In this document: positions 8,576-17,580 of the stretch, piece after piece
Layout: every line of letters begins with the position of its first letter
Numbering within the stretch: the first letter of the stretch is position 1
Assembly: GCA_020852475.1 (NCBI GenBank)
Contig: JADZAR010000099.1
Coordinates: forward strand, 1 to 44,175
Origin: Nitrosomonas sp.
Lineage (GTDB): Bacteria; Pseudomonadota; Gammaproteobacteria; Burkholderiales; Nitrosomonadaceae
Direction of reading: 5' to 3'
DNA length: 44,175 bases
The notes under the pieces: model-generated
Told to the model about the DNA's origin: nothing
Database searches by the model: none
The model's input: only the letters and a program-made list of their open reading frames with translations
Made by a program: the position numbers and the translations under genes

Positions 8576-9340
8576 TTATAGTGACAGATCAACGGTTTTA
8601 GTCAGCCTTGCCTGCCGATCATTTTTTTCAAACACTTGTACTTCAATACTTTCAACTTCCATGCCGGGCGGCGCTTTAAAATTTTCTTCTATTCTATGAT
8701 AGAACTTGAAATGCACTGAAAAATTTTGTTGTGCAGTATTATTGGCCAGCAGGACTTTTTTTCGTTGCTCATTGTGTCGTAGATTGACCAGAAACTTCAA
8801 GTGACCGTTAAATTCTTGTGTGCGTGGCCCGCCTTGTACCAGTGAAAGTGAATACCGATAGACATTCGGATGACTGTCTTTCTTTAAACTGAAGTGATGA
8901 ATGGAGATACCACTATCCAGCTTTGTGTTGCCAGCCATGACATGCTCGAAAAAATCCAATTCGCCTTTCAACAGATTGTTTTCTTTGCTCAGCTGCTTAG
9001 TCTGTTTGATCAAGTCGTCATTTGTTGTTTGCAGTATCTGAAATTGTCGGCTTAGCTCAGCCAATTGCGCACACAATGATTCCCCATTCTTTTTTAAACA
9101 TTCACCGGCATCGTACCATTCTTCCTGCTTTGCGTGAGATATGAACTCTTTGTTTGCGACTGCGCTCCGTTTTCCCGCTTCATACATGCCCCAAGACAGC
9201 AACAGTAAACAAAGCAGTATGATCATGGTTACCATTAATCGAAACGGCCATGAAACATAGGGGCGCACCACCATGCGGGAAGAATGGATTTCCGATTTTT
9301 TTTTGAATAACTTGAGCAATTGGCGATATATATCCAGCAA
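8576..9340 (-). CDS. Single-pass membrane coiled-coil protein (DUF6776-like), bactofilin partner candidate
   Basis: This 254-residue protein has a basic cytoplasmic N-terminus, one membrane helix at about residues 34-53 (FRLMVTMIILLCLLLLSWGM), and then a heptad-rich coiled coil at about 85-130 (LAELSRQFQILQTTNDDLIK). A beta-rich C-terminal periplasmic domain of about 110 residues ends it. I believe it belongs to the betaproteobacterial family labelled DUF6776 that sits beside bactofilin genes, but the family name is from memory and unverified. It lies 21 bp after argC and 10 bp before bactofilin. The architecture (membrane anchor plus coiled coil) suits recruitment of, or by, a bactofilin filament. 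Function is not established. Confidence 0.8.
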   Translation of the reverse strand: MLDIYRQLLKLFKKKSEIHSSRMVVRPYVSWPFRLMVTMIILLCLLLLSWGMYEAGKRSAVANKEFISHAKQEEWYDAGECLKKNGESLCAQLAELSRQFQILQTTNDDLIKQTKQLSKENNLLKGELDFFEHVMAGNTKLDSGISIHHFSLKKDSHPNVYRYSLSLVQGGPRTQEFNGHLKFLVNLRHNEQRKKVLLANNTAQQNFSVHFKFYHRIEENFKAPPGMEVESIEVQVFEKNDRQARLTKTVDLSL

Positions 9341-9361
9341 CAGAGAAATTAATGATAGTGA

Positions 9362-10396
9362 TTAGGGCAATAGCGGTATCTGGTTGATTCCCAATGATTC
9401 GGGCATATCGAACATCAGATTCATGTTTTGAATAGCCTGTCCGGCTGCACCTTTGACCAGATTGTCAGTAACTGAGAGAATGACTATGGTATCGCTATCT
9501 TGCGGTCTGTGTACTGCAATGCGGCACATATTGGAGCCCCGCACTGAGCGAGTCTCTGGGTGGCTGCCTGATGGCAGTACATCGACAAATGACTCATCAG
9601 CATAACGTGTCTCGTATAATGCCTGCAAGTCGATTTTCCTTTTTCGGGTTAATCTGGCGTAAAGCGTGGCGTGAATGCCGCGAATCATGGGTACTAAATG
9701 CGGTACAAATGTAAGACCGACGGGTTTCTTCGCGACGTTGGACAGTCCCTGCATGATTTCAGGAAGATGGCGATGTCCTGGGACACCATACGCCTTGAAA
9801 TTGTCGGCAGCCTCCGCAAGCAGGGTGTGTACTTCTGCTTTTCTTCCGGCGCCGGATACGCCGGACTTCACATCGGCGGTCAGGTGATCGATGTCTATCA
9901 GTTCAGCTTCTACTAATGGAAGAAATCCCAGTTGTACGGCCGTAGGATAACAGCCCGGGTTGGCGACAAGTCGCGCATGCCTTACCTCGGCGCGGTTAAT
10001 TTCAGGTAAACCATAGACTGCTTCTGCGACCAGGTCAGGGCAGGCATGCTGCATACCGTACCATTTTTCCCATACTGAAACATCTTTAATGCGGAAATCA
10101 GCGGATAAATCGATTATTTTTACGCCCGCTTTTATCAGTTCTTCAGCCTGCCGCATGGCGATTCCGTTTGGCGTTGCAAAAAAAACCAAGTCACATTCGT
10201 CAAGCCTGGAAGTGGCAGGATCGCTGAATCTGAGATCGATATGTCCTCTCAAGCTGGTAAACAGCTCGTCAACTGCCATGCCTGCCTCACTGCGCGATGT
10301 GATGGTCGTGATTTTGACTTTTGGATGCTGCGCGAGAAACCGCAGTAATTCAACACCTGTATAACCCGTGCCACCGACAATGCCCACATGTATCAT
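9362..10396 (-). CDS. argC: N-acetyl-gamma-glutamyl-phosphate reductase
   Basis: ArgC reduces N-acetylglutamyl phosphate to the semialdehyde, the third step of arginine biosynthesis, using NADPH. The 344-residue protein has an N-terminal Rossmann motif [17 protein letters not shown] and the catalytic Cys149 in [17 protein letters not shown]. The [13 protein letters not shown] loop and a C-terminal [17 protein letters not shown] segment typical of the type 1 enzyme are also present. It is separated from rpsI by a clear intrinsic terminator, so it probably starts its own transcript with the membrane and bactofilin genes behind it. Confidence 0.96.
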   Translation of the reverse strand: MIHVGIVGGTGYTGVELLRFLAQHPKVKITTITSRSEAGMAVDELFTSLRGHIDLRFSDPATSRLDECDLVFFATPNGIAMRQAEELIKAGVKIIDLSADFRIKDVSVWEKWYGMQHACPDLVAEAVYGLPEINRAEVRHARLVANPGCYPTAVQLGFLPLVEAELIDIDHLTADVKSGVSGAGRKAEVHTLLAEAADNFKAYGVPGHRHLPEIMQGLSNVAKKPVGLTFVPHLVPMIRGIHATLYARLTRKRKIDLQALYETRYADESFVDVLPSGSHPETRSVRGSNMCRIAVHRPQDSDTIVILSVTDNLVKGAAGQAIQNMNLMFDMPESLGINQIPLLP

Positions 10397-10449
10397 GTTG
10401 GATTCCCGTTTAAAATTATGATGTTTGATGGTAATTAAAAAACTGTCAA

Positions 10450-10484
10450 AATAAAATAAAAAAGCCGCTCGTTAAAAGCGGCTT
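10450..10484 (-). terminator. Intrinsic terminator after rpsI
   Basis: On the minus strand, an 8-bp stem AAGCCGCT / AGCGGCTT (bases 10462-10469 and 10477-10484) with a 7-base loop is followed directly by a long T-rich run (complement of 10450-10463). It lies about 27 bp past the rpsI stop and should end the rplM-rpsI transcript before argC. Confidence 0.9.
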
Positions 10485-10510
10485 CCTGAGTGCTTGCACT
10501 GCGTAAAAGT

Positions 10511-10903
10511 CTAACGCTTGGAGAATTGCTTGCGCCGCCTGGCTTTGCGCAATCCAACTTTCTTTCTTTCAACTTCACGCGCATCCCGTGTCACAAATCC
10601 CGCTTTGCTTAAGACTGGCTTGAGCGCGGCATCATAGTCAATCAAAGCACGTGTAATGCCATGACGCACTGCGCCAGCTTGTCCTGACTCACCGCCGCCG
10701 TGAATATTCACCATAATATCAAAGGTCGTGAGATGATCGGTCAATTCAAGTGGTTGACGTACGATCATACGTCCTGTCTCGCGGGAAAAAAATTCATCAA
10801 CAGGTTTGTTATTGACAATAATCGAACCTGTTCCGGGTTTAATAAAAACGCGCGCTACCGCACTTTTGCGTCGTCCTGTGCCGTAATTATGCTGAGTGGC
10901 CAT
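10511..10903 (-). CDS. rpsI: 30S ribosomal protein S9
   Basis: This 130-residue ribosomal protein has the universal features of S9: the N-terminal [14 protein letters not shown] motif, [19 protein letters not shown] in the middle, and the basic tail [18 protein letters not shown] whose end reaches the P-site tRNA. It starts 5 bp after the rplM stop, forming the conserved rplM-rpsI pair, and is followed by an intrinsic terminator. Confidence 0.98.
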   Translation of the reverse strand: MATQHNYGTGRRKSAVARVFIKPGTGSIIVNNKPVDEFFSRETGRMIVRQPLELTDHLTTFDIMVNIHGGGESGQAGAVRHGITRALIDYDAALKPVLSKAGFVTRDAREVERKKVGLRKARRRKQFSKR

Positions 10904-10908
10904 ATATT

Positions 10909-11343
10909 CTAAGCTCTGATTTCCAAGGGTTGTGGTTGTTGTGCTGCGTGCGGATGTACATCTCCGGCATATAGTTTGAGTTTCTTGATCATTGCGTATC
11001 CCAGAGGACCTTTTGGCAGCATACCTTTAACCGCTTTCATCAGTGGTCTGGAGGGAAATCGAGCATGCATTTTTCCGAAACTGGTTTCATATATACCGCC
11101 TGGATAACCTGTGTGCCTGTAATATTTTTTATCATCCACTTTATTACCGGTCACGCGCAGCTTGTCGACATTGATGACAATGATGTAGTCGCCGGTGTCA
11201 ACATGTGGCGTATAGATGGCTTTATGCTTGCCGCGCAAGCGATGTGCAATTGCTGAAGCAAGTCTGCCCAGTACTTTGTCAGTTGCATCAATGACAAACC
11301 AGTCGTGGTTGACTTCGTGTGGCTTGGCTGAAAATGTTTTCAC
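10909..11343 (-). CDS. rplM: 50S ribosomal protein L13
   Basis: L13 is an early-assembly protein of the large subunit. [20 protein letters not shown] at the N-terminus, the [20 protein letters not shown] segment and [21 protein letters not shown] are diagnostic. The GTG at 11343 is chosen as start: it yields the family-standard beginning (initiator Met followed by KTFSAKP) and is preceded by AGG at proper spacing, whereas the ATG five codons earlier (11358) would itself overlap that ribosome binding site. Length is 144 residues. A near-consensus promoter lies about 40 bp upstream of the GTG. Confidence 0.96.
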   Translation of the reverse strand: MKTFSAKPHEVNHDWFVIDATDKVLGRLASAIAHRLRGKHKAIYTPHVDTGDYIIVINVDKLRVTGNKVDDKKYYRHTGYPGGIYETSFGKMHARFPSRPLMKAVKGMLPKGPLGYAMIKKLKLYAGDVHPHAAQQPQPLEIRA

Positions 11344-11380
11344 AAAATAACCTATCATGCATATTCAAAAAGAGCCGGCA

Positions 11381-11409
11381 ATTTTATTTCAGACCACCTT
11401 AAATGTCAA
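11381..11409 (-). promoter_or_regulatory. Sigma-70-type promoter of rplM-rpsI
   Basis: On the minus strand, TTGACA (11404-11409) and TAAAAT (11381-11386) are separated by exactly 17 bases. This is close to consensus and upstream of rplM, as expected for a strongly expressed ribosomal protein operon. Confidence 0.8.
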
Positions 11410-11500
11410 ACAGACTATCATGGATTTTCGGTTTATTTTTTGTTACAGGTTCTGAGGCATTGGATCGGCTATAGTTTATTGTCTTTTTCAGCAAAGGGTT

Positions 11501-12670
11501 TCATTGCAGGACTTGTTTTTTTGTCCGCATGCTGCCCGCAATCATTTTATATTCCAACAGACGGCATTCCAGCGCGCCGTTGAATAAAGGAATGCGCCGG
11601 GAAGCTTTCAAACGAATGGTTTTTGCCAGCAATGGATCGGCAGTAAAAATATAAGCATTCCAACCCATGAATTTGTTTTTCAGTACATTGCCCAGCTTTG
11701 GGTAGAATTCGGCTAATAATCCGGCTTCCCCGATGCGTACACCGTAGGGGGGGTTGGTGACCAGTATGCCTTGTGATTGCGGAGCGGAAATTTCTAAAGC
11801 ACTGGCCTGTTTGAGATGCGCCGCTTCGAGCAGGCCCGCTGCTTCGAAATTGATACGTGCGTCAGCAAGCGAATAGCCATATAGATCGCTACCGTAAACG
11901 GGGATTTGGGTTACCGGAAGCCGGGCCGAAGATGCTTGATCCTTCAACTTCTGCCATTGTGACTGATCGAATTGTTTGAAGTGTTCAAACGCAAAATGGC
12001 GACGAAAACCTGGTGCGATGTTAAATGCCATTTCAGCTGCTTCGATCAGAAAAGTACCGCTGCCGCACATGGGATCGAGAAGCGGGGTTCCGGGTTGCCA
12101 GCCGGAAAGACGCAGTATGCCGGCCGCCAGATTTTCACGCAAAGGCGCGTTGCCGCTGTTTTTACGATAGCCGCGCTTGAACAATGCTTCGCCGGAAGTA
12201 TCCAGGTAAAGTGTAAACTGCTGTGCATCCAGAAAGCCATGTATGCGTATATCGGGTGCTACAGTATTGATGTTCGGGCGTTTGCCGGAAGTTTTCCTGA
12301 ATTTATCGCAAACGGCATCCTTAATTTTCAGAGTAATGTATTCAAGGCTGCGCAAGGGACACTGGATTGCGGCAAGATTGACGCGAATGGTCAGGTCGGG
12401 CGTAAACCACTCTGACCATGGCAGTGCAGTCGTTGTGTCGTAAATGTCCTGTTCGTTGCGGTACGGTTTTTGTGCGACTTGCCATAAAATACGACTGGCG
12501 ATGCGGCTGTGAAGATTGGCATGGTAACAGGTTAACCAGTTACCCTGAAAATGGACGCCGCCGCTGGTTGCTTGAACTGCGGTGGCGCGCATCGCGATCA
12601 ATTCATCAGCCAGAACGGTTTCAAGTCCCCGCGGGCAGGGCGCAAAAAACTGCAAGGTATCCGCTTTCAA
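11501..12670 (-). CDS. THUMP-domain class I SAM-dependent RNA methyltransferase (RlmL N-terminal type)
   Basis: This 389-residue protein corresponds to the THUMP plus N6/N2 methyltransferase half of RlmL/YcbY, which in Escherichia coli makes m2G2445 in 23S rRNA. The N-terminal PCPRGLETVLADEL opening and THUMP region (about 45-155) precede the SAM-binding motif LLDPMCGSGTFLIEAA (197-212) and the catalytic TNPPYG at 305-310. The second methyltransferase domain of E. coli RlmL (RlmK part) is absent, which is the usual single-enzyme form outside enterics. It is followed 6 bp upstream by a DUF423 gene on the same strand. The exact target base is inferred from family only. Confidence 0.92.
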   Translation of the reverse strand: MKADTLQFFAPCPRGLETVLADELIAMRATAVQATSGGVHFQGNWLTCYHANLHSRIASRILWQVAQKPYRNEQDIYDTTTALPWSEWFTPDLTIRVNLAAIQCPLRSLEYITLKIKDAVCDKFRKTSGKRPNINTVAPDIRIHGFLDAQQFTLYLDTSGEALFKRGYRKNSGNAPLRENLAAGILRLSGWQPGTPLLDPMCGSGTFLIEAAEMAFNIAPGFRRHFAFEHFKQFDQSQWQKLKDQASSARLPVTQIPVYGSDLYGYSLADARINFEAAGLLEAAHLKQASALEISAPQSQGILVTNPPYGVRIGEAGLLAEFYPKLGNVLKNKFMGWNAYIFTADPLLAKTIRLKASRRIPLFNGALECRLLEYKMIAGSMRTKKQVLQ

Positions 12671-12676
12671 GCGCGC

Positions 12677-13063
12677 CTAATCTTGTGTTTTGATTTCTTT
12701 CCAGATGGCAACGCTTAATACAGCCCACGCGGCCAGATAAGCTACGCCGCCAAAAGGTGTAATCATGCCGAGACCGCGCATTTCTGTCAGGCTGATGATA
12801 TACAGGCTGACGCTGAAAAGAATGATGCCGAGCAACATGAGCCAGCCGGATAGTTCGATCAGGCGAGATTTCGTGTAATGCAACAGTAACAAGCCGACAA
12901 AAAGCAGACCAAAGGCATGATAGAAATGATACTGCACGCCGGCATGGTAAATCACCTGCATTTCTTCGGAAAGGATATGCTTCAGGCCATGTGCGCCAAA
13001 TGCACCCAGTGCAATACAAATGAAAGTATTGATGGCGCCGAGCATGAGAAAAAATTTAGGCAT
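12677..13063 (-). CDS. DUF423 family membrane protein
   Basis: This 128-residue integral membrane protein has about four hydrophobic helices and belongs to the DUF423/YgdD family of unknown function. Characteristic segments are GAINTFICIALGAFGAHGLK at the N-terminus and YHFYHAFGLLFVGLLLLHY after the first loop, with GMITPFGGVAYLAAWAVL near the end. AAGGA about 9 bases before the ATG supports the start. It sits between xseA (about 70 bp upstream) and the rRNA methyltransferase gene (6 bp downstream), so cotranscription with the latter is likely. Confidence 0.93.
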   Translation of the reverse strand: MPKFFLMLGAINTFICIALGAFGAHGLKHILSEEMQVIYHAGVQYHFYHAFGLLFVGLLLLHYTKSRLIELSGWLMLLGIILFSVSLYIISLTEMRGLGMITPFGGVAYLAAWAVLSVAIWKEIKTQD

Positions 13064-13131
13064 TGCTGATTTTCCTTCTTTTGGAAATTGTTTAAATTCA
13101 TGTATGTTGAACTTTGGATCGCCGGTGATTT

Positions 13132-14472
13132 TTAATTTTTGTTGATGTTTTGAATCTGCGCATCGATCCGCCCCTGCGCGAATTTTACCTGAATTTTATC
13201 ATTCTTATGGAGTTGATTCGCGCTGCGGATAATCTCTCCATGCGCGGAATAAGTAATGCTGTAGCCACGCTCCAGCACTGCCTGTGGATTAAGATTTGCC
13301 AATCTGATCTGGTGGTGCAGTAACCGAGTTGATTGTGTTTCGTAACAACGCCTCACTGCCTGTTGAAGGCGTGTCGACAGCTGTTCAATCTGTCCGGTTG
13401 AGTGCAATAGGTCGGCGCGGCTTTGCAGAATGCGCAACAGGCGTTGCTTCAATTCGGTAATTTTCCATTGTTTCCGGGCAATGTGATGATTCCAGTGATG
13501 AGTAAGGCGTTTTTGCAAGTGACACAGATGCGCAAGCTGATGATTGATTCGTTCGCCCGGATGCGTAAGTCGGTGCGCAAGCAAATCGATTTGTTGCATG
13601 CGATTCTCGATGCCTCGTAGTGCGGCGCGCTGCATATTTTGCTGCAATCGCTTCAATTGCCGAATCCATTCTTCCATGGAAATGCTGACTAACTCCGCCG
13701 CACCGGTTGGTGTGGGGGCGCGTTTGTCGGCAATGAAATCGGCGATGGTAAAGTCGGTTTCATGACCAATTCCGCAAACAACCGGAATCGCGCATGCGGC
13801 GATAGCCTGTGCGACAATTTCTTCATTGAATGACCATAAATCCTCAATACTGCCGCCGCCGCGGCAAAGAATCAAAATATCGCATTCCTGCCGGCCTGAC
13901 GCGGACGTAATTGCCGCCGCTATGTGTAGCGCCGCGTCTTTGCCCTGTACGGGGGTTGGATAGATAATGACCGGCAGCATCGGCATGCGGCGTTTCAATG
14001 TGGTGAGTACGTCACGTAATGCGGCTGTGGCGGGAGACGTGATAATGCCGACCTGTTTGGGGAAAGAAGGAAGATTTCGCTTTTGCGCGGGATCAAACAA
14101 ACCGGCTTTTTCCAGCTTGTTCTTGAGCTGTTCAAATGCTTCGAACAGTGCTCCCAAACCGGCCCGGCGAAGCGTTTCGATGTTCAATTGATAATCACCG
14201 CGCGCCTCATAAAGCGTAACCAGCGCCAATGCTTCAACCTGTGCGCCATCTTTTGGGTTCCAGTCGATGAATTGATTTTTGTGGCGAAACATGACGCAAC
14301 GCACTTGCGCGTCTGCGTCTTTCAAAGAAAAATACCAGTGTCCGGAAGGATAGCACTTGATATTGGAAATTTCTCCTCTGATCCAAAGCAAAGGAATATT
14401 GCTTTCCAGGACGGTTTTGACATTACGGTTCAATTCGCTAACCGTTATAATAGAATGCTGAATTTCGGGCAT
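13132..14472 (-). CDS. xseA: Exodeoxyribonuclease VII large subunit
   Basis: XseA with XseB degrades single-stranded DNA to oligonucleotides. The 446-residue protein has the N-terminal OB-fold (ITVSELNRNVKTVLE, LLWIRGEISNIKCYPSGHWY, SLKDADAQVRCVMFR), the catalytic domain with VGIITSPATAALRDVLTTL and LILCRGGGSIEDLWSFN, and CGIGHETDFTIADFIADKRA with the conserved acidic/His residues. Long coiled coils and a C-terminal region (LERGYSITYS) follow. Length is normal. xseB is not in the window. The gene is divergent from the ExbB-like gene across 357 bp. Confidence 0.97.
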   Translation of the reverse strand: MPEIQHSIITVSELNRNVKTVLESNIPLLWIRGEISNIKCYPSGHWYFSLKDADAQVRCVMFRHKNQFIDWNPKDGAQVEALALVTLYEARGDYQLNIETLRRAGLGALFEAFEQLKNKLEKAGLFDPAQKRNLPSFPKQVGIITSPATAALRDVLTTLKRRMPMLPVIIYPTPVQGKDAALHIAAAITSASGRQECDILILCRGGGSIEDLWSFNEEIVAQAIAACAIPVVCGIGHETDFTIADFIADKRAPTPTGAAELVSISMEEWIRQLKRLQQNMQRAALRGIENRMQQIDLLAHRLTHPGERINHQLAHLCHLQKRLTHHWNHHIARKQWKITELKQRLLRILQSRADLLHSTGQIEQLSTRLQQAVRRCYETQSTRLLHHQIRLANLNPQAVLERGYSITYSAHGEIIRSANQLHKNDKIQVKFAQGRIDAQIQNINKN

Positions 14473-14829
14473 GGTGGAAAAGTCACGGTGATATAAAAAT
14501 GCGCATGCATTCAGGTAAAAATTTCATCATCATCAACGTCTGCAAGAGTGGTCGCCATTGATTGTATTGTGCTTTAATTATAATACACTGTTTATTAATG
14601 TATAAATAAGTGTAATTTGTGACTGACCAGCAGGTGGGCGGCGTTTCTAAGTTTTTGCTGGCGCTTCAGTTCGTGTTGTTTGTATTTTTAAATAATTGGT
14701 AAACTGGCATACGGTATTTGTGTTCGAAGTTATGTGGGAATGCAAATCAGTTTGATTGCTTTACGGATCAGAGAATTTGCTTAAACTGTTCTATACTTGC
14801 AAAAGTTTAATTAACCGGGAGAAGATGGC
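14473..14829. other. 357-bp divergent intergenic region xseA / exbB-like
   Basis: No coding potential is seen here. The stretch 14560-14640 is A/T-rich and contains TTGATT (14558-14563) / 15 bases / TATAAT (14579-14584), a possible plus-strand promoter. Because ATTATAAT is palindromic, the same site could serve xseA on the minus strand. A TATACT hexamer is present closer to the exbB-like start (about 14795) but lacks a convincing -35. Nothing else recognisable. Confidence 0.4.
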
Positions 14830-15465
14830 GTGTTGTCCTTAATTGAAGCTGCGGGCTGGCCGGTATGGCCGATTATTTTCGCTTCCATTATTGCGCTGGG
14901 CATTATTGGTGAGCGCATGTGGTCGTTACGAAGAAGTAGCGTTGTGCCCAGGGATTTATTGCCCAGAGTGCTGAATGAATATAAGCGAAGTGGCGTGACG
15001 CAGGAAATGGTCATAAAACTCCAGCAACACTCGCCTTTGGGCCGTATTTTTGCCGCCGGACTGCAAAACGAAACCAGTACGCGTGAAATTATGAAAGAAT
15101 CCATTGAAGAAGCCGGGCGCGTGATTACGCATGATCTGGATCGCAACCTGACAACGCTTGGAACGATTGCTGCACTGAGTCCGCTGATGGGTTTGTTTGG
15201 CACACTGGTCGGAATGATCGAGATTTTCGGTTCGAATTCACCGGCGGGCAGCAATCCGGCGCAGCTGGCTTACGGTATTTCCGTTGCGCTCTACAATGCT
15301 GCGTTTGGCATACTGGTGGCTATTCCCAGCATGATATTCTATCGCCACTTCAGGGCCAAAGTTGATGCGTTGACGATTGAAATGGAATTGCAGTCTCTAA
15401 AGCTCGTTGAAATTGTTCAGGGCGCGCGTGCTGCGGCAAATATTAAAAGCGAATATTCTGCCTGA
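14830..15465 (+). CDS. MotA/TolQ/ExbB-family proton channel protein (no ExbD partner adjacent)
   Basis: This 211-residue inner-membrane protein of the ExbB/TolQ family forms the pentameric channel that harnesses proton motive force for outer-membrane processes. The first helix is at about residues 10-27 (WPVWPIIFASIIALGII). A cytoplasmic loop with SPLGRIFAAGLQNETSTREI and MKESIEEAGRVITHDLDRNL follows. Two C-terminal helices contain the signature LTTLGTIAALSPLMGLFGTL and GISVALYNAAFGILVAIPSM. GTG at 14830 is the start, with GGGAG about 8 bases before it; the ATG five bases earlier meets a stop at once. ExbB normally needs ExbD, usually the next gene, but only 131 non-coding bases separate it from hpnA. 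Confidence 0.92.
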   Translation: MLSLIEAAGWPVWPIIFASIIALGIIGERMWSLRRSSVVPRDLLPRVLNEYKRSGVTQEMVIKLQQHSPLGRIFAAGLQNETSTREIMKESIEEAGRVITHDLDRNLTTLGTIAALSPLMGLFGTLVGMIEIFGSNSPAGSNPAQLAYGISVALYNAAFGILVAIPSMIFYRHFRAKVDALTIEMELQSLKLVEIVQGARAAANIKSEYSA

Positions 15466-15596
15466 GTTATTCATCAATCAAAGATTTTGTTATTTTCATT
15501 TTTACCGTTGTTCAAGCTGCAGCGGGCCGGCTATTCCAATATCCACATCTAGAATAGACGAATTCTTTTTTTTAGACATAAACAGAGGAGATTGGC

Positions 15597-16625
15597 GTGA
15601 GTGGTCGCCGTGCACTGATTACGGGCGGAGGTGGTTTTATCGGCTTGCATCTTGTTCAGCAATTACTGGAGCGTGGTGAAACCGTCAGGGTGTTGGAGCT
15701 GCCCGATGTGCCGTTGCCGATAGACGTCGAAGTGGTGCGTGGATCGGTGTGCGATGCCTATGCGGTGAGCAAGGCTTTAAAAGATGTGGACAGGCTTTAT
15801 CATCTTGCAGCCAATCCGAATTTATGGACGCATGATAAAGCTGATTTCAGACGCGTCAATTATGAAGGCACCTGCACGGTTTTGCAGGAAGCAGCAAAGT
15901 ATAATCTTGAAGTTGTAGTCTGTACTTCCACCGAATCCATTCTGACTGGCAAAGGGCGTCATGAGGCCATGGTTGATTCAGCTGCAAAGCGGTTGATTAA
16001 AGAAATGCCCGGTCCCTATTGCCGTTCAAAATTCCTTGCCGAACAGGCGGGATTTCAAGCTGCGGCCGATGGGCTGCCGGTGGTGATCGTCGCGCCGACG
16101 CTGCCGATTGGTCCGGGTGATCGCAGAATCACACCGCCAACACGCATGATACTGGATTTTATCAACCGTCCCGGCCCAGCTTATCTTGAGTGTGGTTTCA
16201 ACATGATTGATGTGCGTGATGTCGCTGCCGGACACATCCTTGCGGCTGAGCATGGTCGGCATGGAGAGCGGTACATACTGGGCAATGAAAATATTACGCT
16301 GAGCAGGTTTCTGAGCTTGATTGAGGAGATCACGGGGTTGGCGATGCCGAAAAAACGTATCCCATTCTGGGTTGCATTAGTCGCGGGTGCTGTGAGCGAA
16401 TTTGTGGCCGATTATGTAACGCATCGTCAGCCGCGGGCGCCTTTAACCGGTGTCAGGCTGGCGCGCTACCCCATGTATTTTGACAGCGACAAATCAATCA
16501 AGGAGCTGGGTTTGCCGCAAAATTCGATCTATCAGGCGCTGTCGGATGAAATTGAATGGCTGTTCGAGCAGGGATTGATCGAACGGCGTTTACCGTTACA
16601 GCAGCGAATACAGCGGCGAATTTAG
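15597..16625 (+). CDS. hpnA: Hopanoid-associated sugar epimerase HpnA-like (NAD-dependent epimerase/dehydratase)
   Basis: This 342-residue extended short-chain dehydrogenase carries the NAD-binding motif TGGGGFIGLHLV at residues 9-20 and the catalytic YxxxK pair Tyr141/Lys145 (GPYCRSKFLAE). Thr110/Ser111 in VVCTSTESIL fill the Ser/Thr position. Its match to the HpnA family and its place before shc and hpnG support a role around hopanoid head-group or sugar metabolism, though HpnA substrates are not defined. The GTG start at 15597 is decided by a strong GAGGAG six bases upstream. mlaA, shc and hpnG follow on the same strand. A general nucleotide-sugar epimerase role is the alternative. Confidence 0.85.
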   Translation: MSGRRALITGGGGFIGLHLVQQLLERGETVRVLELPDVPLPIDVEVVRGSVCDAYAVSKALKDVDRLYHLAANPNLWTHDKADFRRVNYEGTCTVLQEAAKYNLEVVVCTSTESILTGKGRHEAMVDSAAKRLIKEMPGPYCRSKFLAEQAGFQAAADGLPVVIVAPTLPIGPGDRRITPPTRMILDFINRPGPAYLECGFNMIDVRDVAAGHILAAEHGRHGERYILGNENITLSRFLSLIEEITGLAMPKKRIPFWVALVAGAVSEFVADYVTHRQPRAPLTGVRLARYPMYFDSDKSIKELGLPQNSIYQALSDEIEWLFEQGLIERRLPLQQRIQRRI

Positions 16626-16674
16626 GTGCAGGGATATTTTGTAACATGATGCACGTATCTCGTATTACAATAGC

Positions 16675-17580
16675 ATGTTTGTACAAAGCTTCCGGTTGTA
16701 TTGCGTAATGAATGCACAGTTCTTTCTTATCAAGAACTTAAATCCCTGGACATTAAATCGTTTGATCAGATTTATTTTTTTATCGATGTGCTGCGCGTTT
16801 CTCTTGGGCTGTTCATCGATGTCGAAAAAAGACGCTGTCGATGTCGATCCGATTGATCCGCATGAAGATATCAATCGCGTATCCTATGATTTTACGGATA
16901 AAGTCGACCGCGTGCTCTTCGAACCGGTAGCTGATGCCTATGCTGACTATGTGCCTGATGCCGCGCAGCGGTCGATTGGCAATTTTTATGACAATCTGTC
17001 CTATCCTAATGTCGTGCTTAATGCCTTTTTGCAGGGTAAAGTAAAACAGGGGTTTTTCGATGGACTGCGTTTTGCGGTGAATTCCACTATCGGCATGCTG
17101 GGTTTGTTTGATATGGCCACGCATATGGGACTAGAAAAGCATGATGAGGATTTTGGCCAGACACTGGCGGTCTGGGGGGTCGATTCCGGTTCTTATCTGT
17201 TTATTCCAATTTTAGGGCCGAGCAGCAAACGGGACGTGATCGGCGTGCCTGTGACTGTTGTGACCAACATGCTTTTTTATGCCGGTTATGTCGTGGGCGC
17301 TCCCGTTTTTATTCCACTGACAGTACTGGGTGCAATCGACAAGCGTGCGCGTCTGGCCGGGCCGATGCGCATTCGCGATCAGGCAGCACTGGATCCCTAT
17401 CTGTTTGTGCGGGAAGCGTCGCTGCAACAACGTGAGTTTCTAATCTATGATGGCAATCCACCGCTCAAACTTTACGATGAAGAAGTATTTCTGGACAATC
17501 CTTTCGATGTGAAGCCGGGGAATAAGATTCCTGGCGCGGAAACTTCGGGTAATAATAAATTAGAGCAAGCAGTTGAATGA
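16675..17580 (+). CDS. mlaA: MlaA/VacJ family lipoprotein
   Basis: MlaA is the outer-membrane lipoprotein that removes surface-exposed phospholipids and hands them to the MlaFEDB retrograde transport chain. A lipoprotein signal with lipobox FLLGC (Cys46 from the ATG at 16675) is followed by the family signature EDINRVSYDFTDKVDRVLFE, then NFYDNLSYPNVVLNAFLQGK, FAVNSTIGMLGLFDMATHMG and EDFGQTLAVWGVDSGSYL. ATG at 16708 (MNAQFFLIKN) gives a more normal signal length of about 34 residues and is a good alternative start; neither has a clear Shine-Dalgarno. Its TGA overlaps the shc ATG (ATGA), implying translational coupling with hopanoid synthesis. Confidence 0.93.
   Translation: MFVQSFRLYCVMNAQFFLIKNLNPWTLNRLIRFIFLSMCCAFLLGCSSMSKKDAVDVDPIDPHEDINRVSYDFTDKVDRVLFEPVADAYADYVPDAAQRSIGNFYDNLSYPNVVLNAFLQGKVKQGFFDGLRFAVNSTIGMLGLFDMATHMGLEKHDEDFGQTLAVWGVDSGSYLFIPILGPSSKRDVIGVPVTVVTNMLFYAGYVVGAPVFIPLTVLGAIDKRARLAGPMRIRDQAALDPYLFVREASLQQREFLIYDGNPPLKLYDEEVFLDNPFDVKPGNKIPGAETSGNNKLEQAVE

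Noticed and set aside
15466-15596. Possible exbD remnant after the ExbB-like gene
   Set aside because: All frames were read; none has the ExbD N-terminal helix or Asp motif, and only 131 bp are available.
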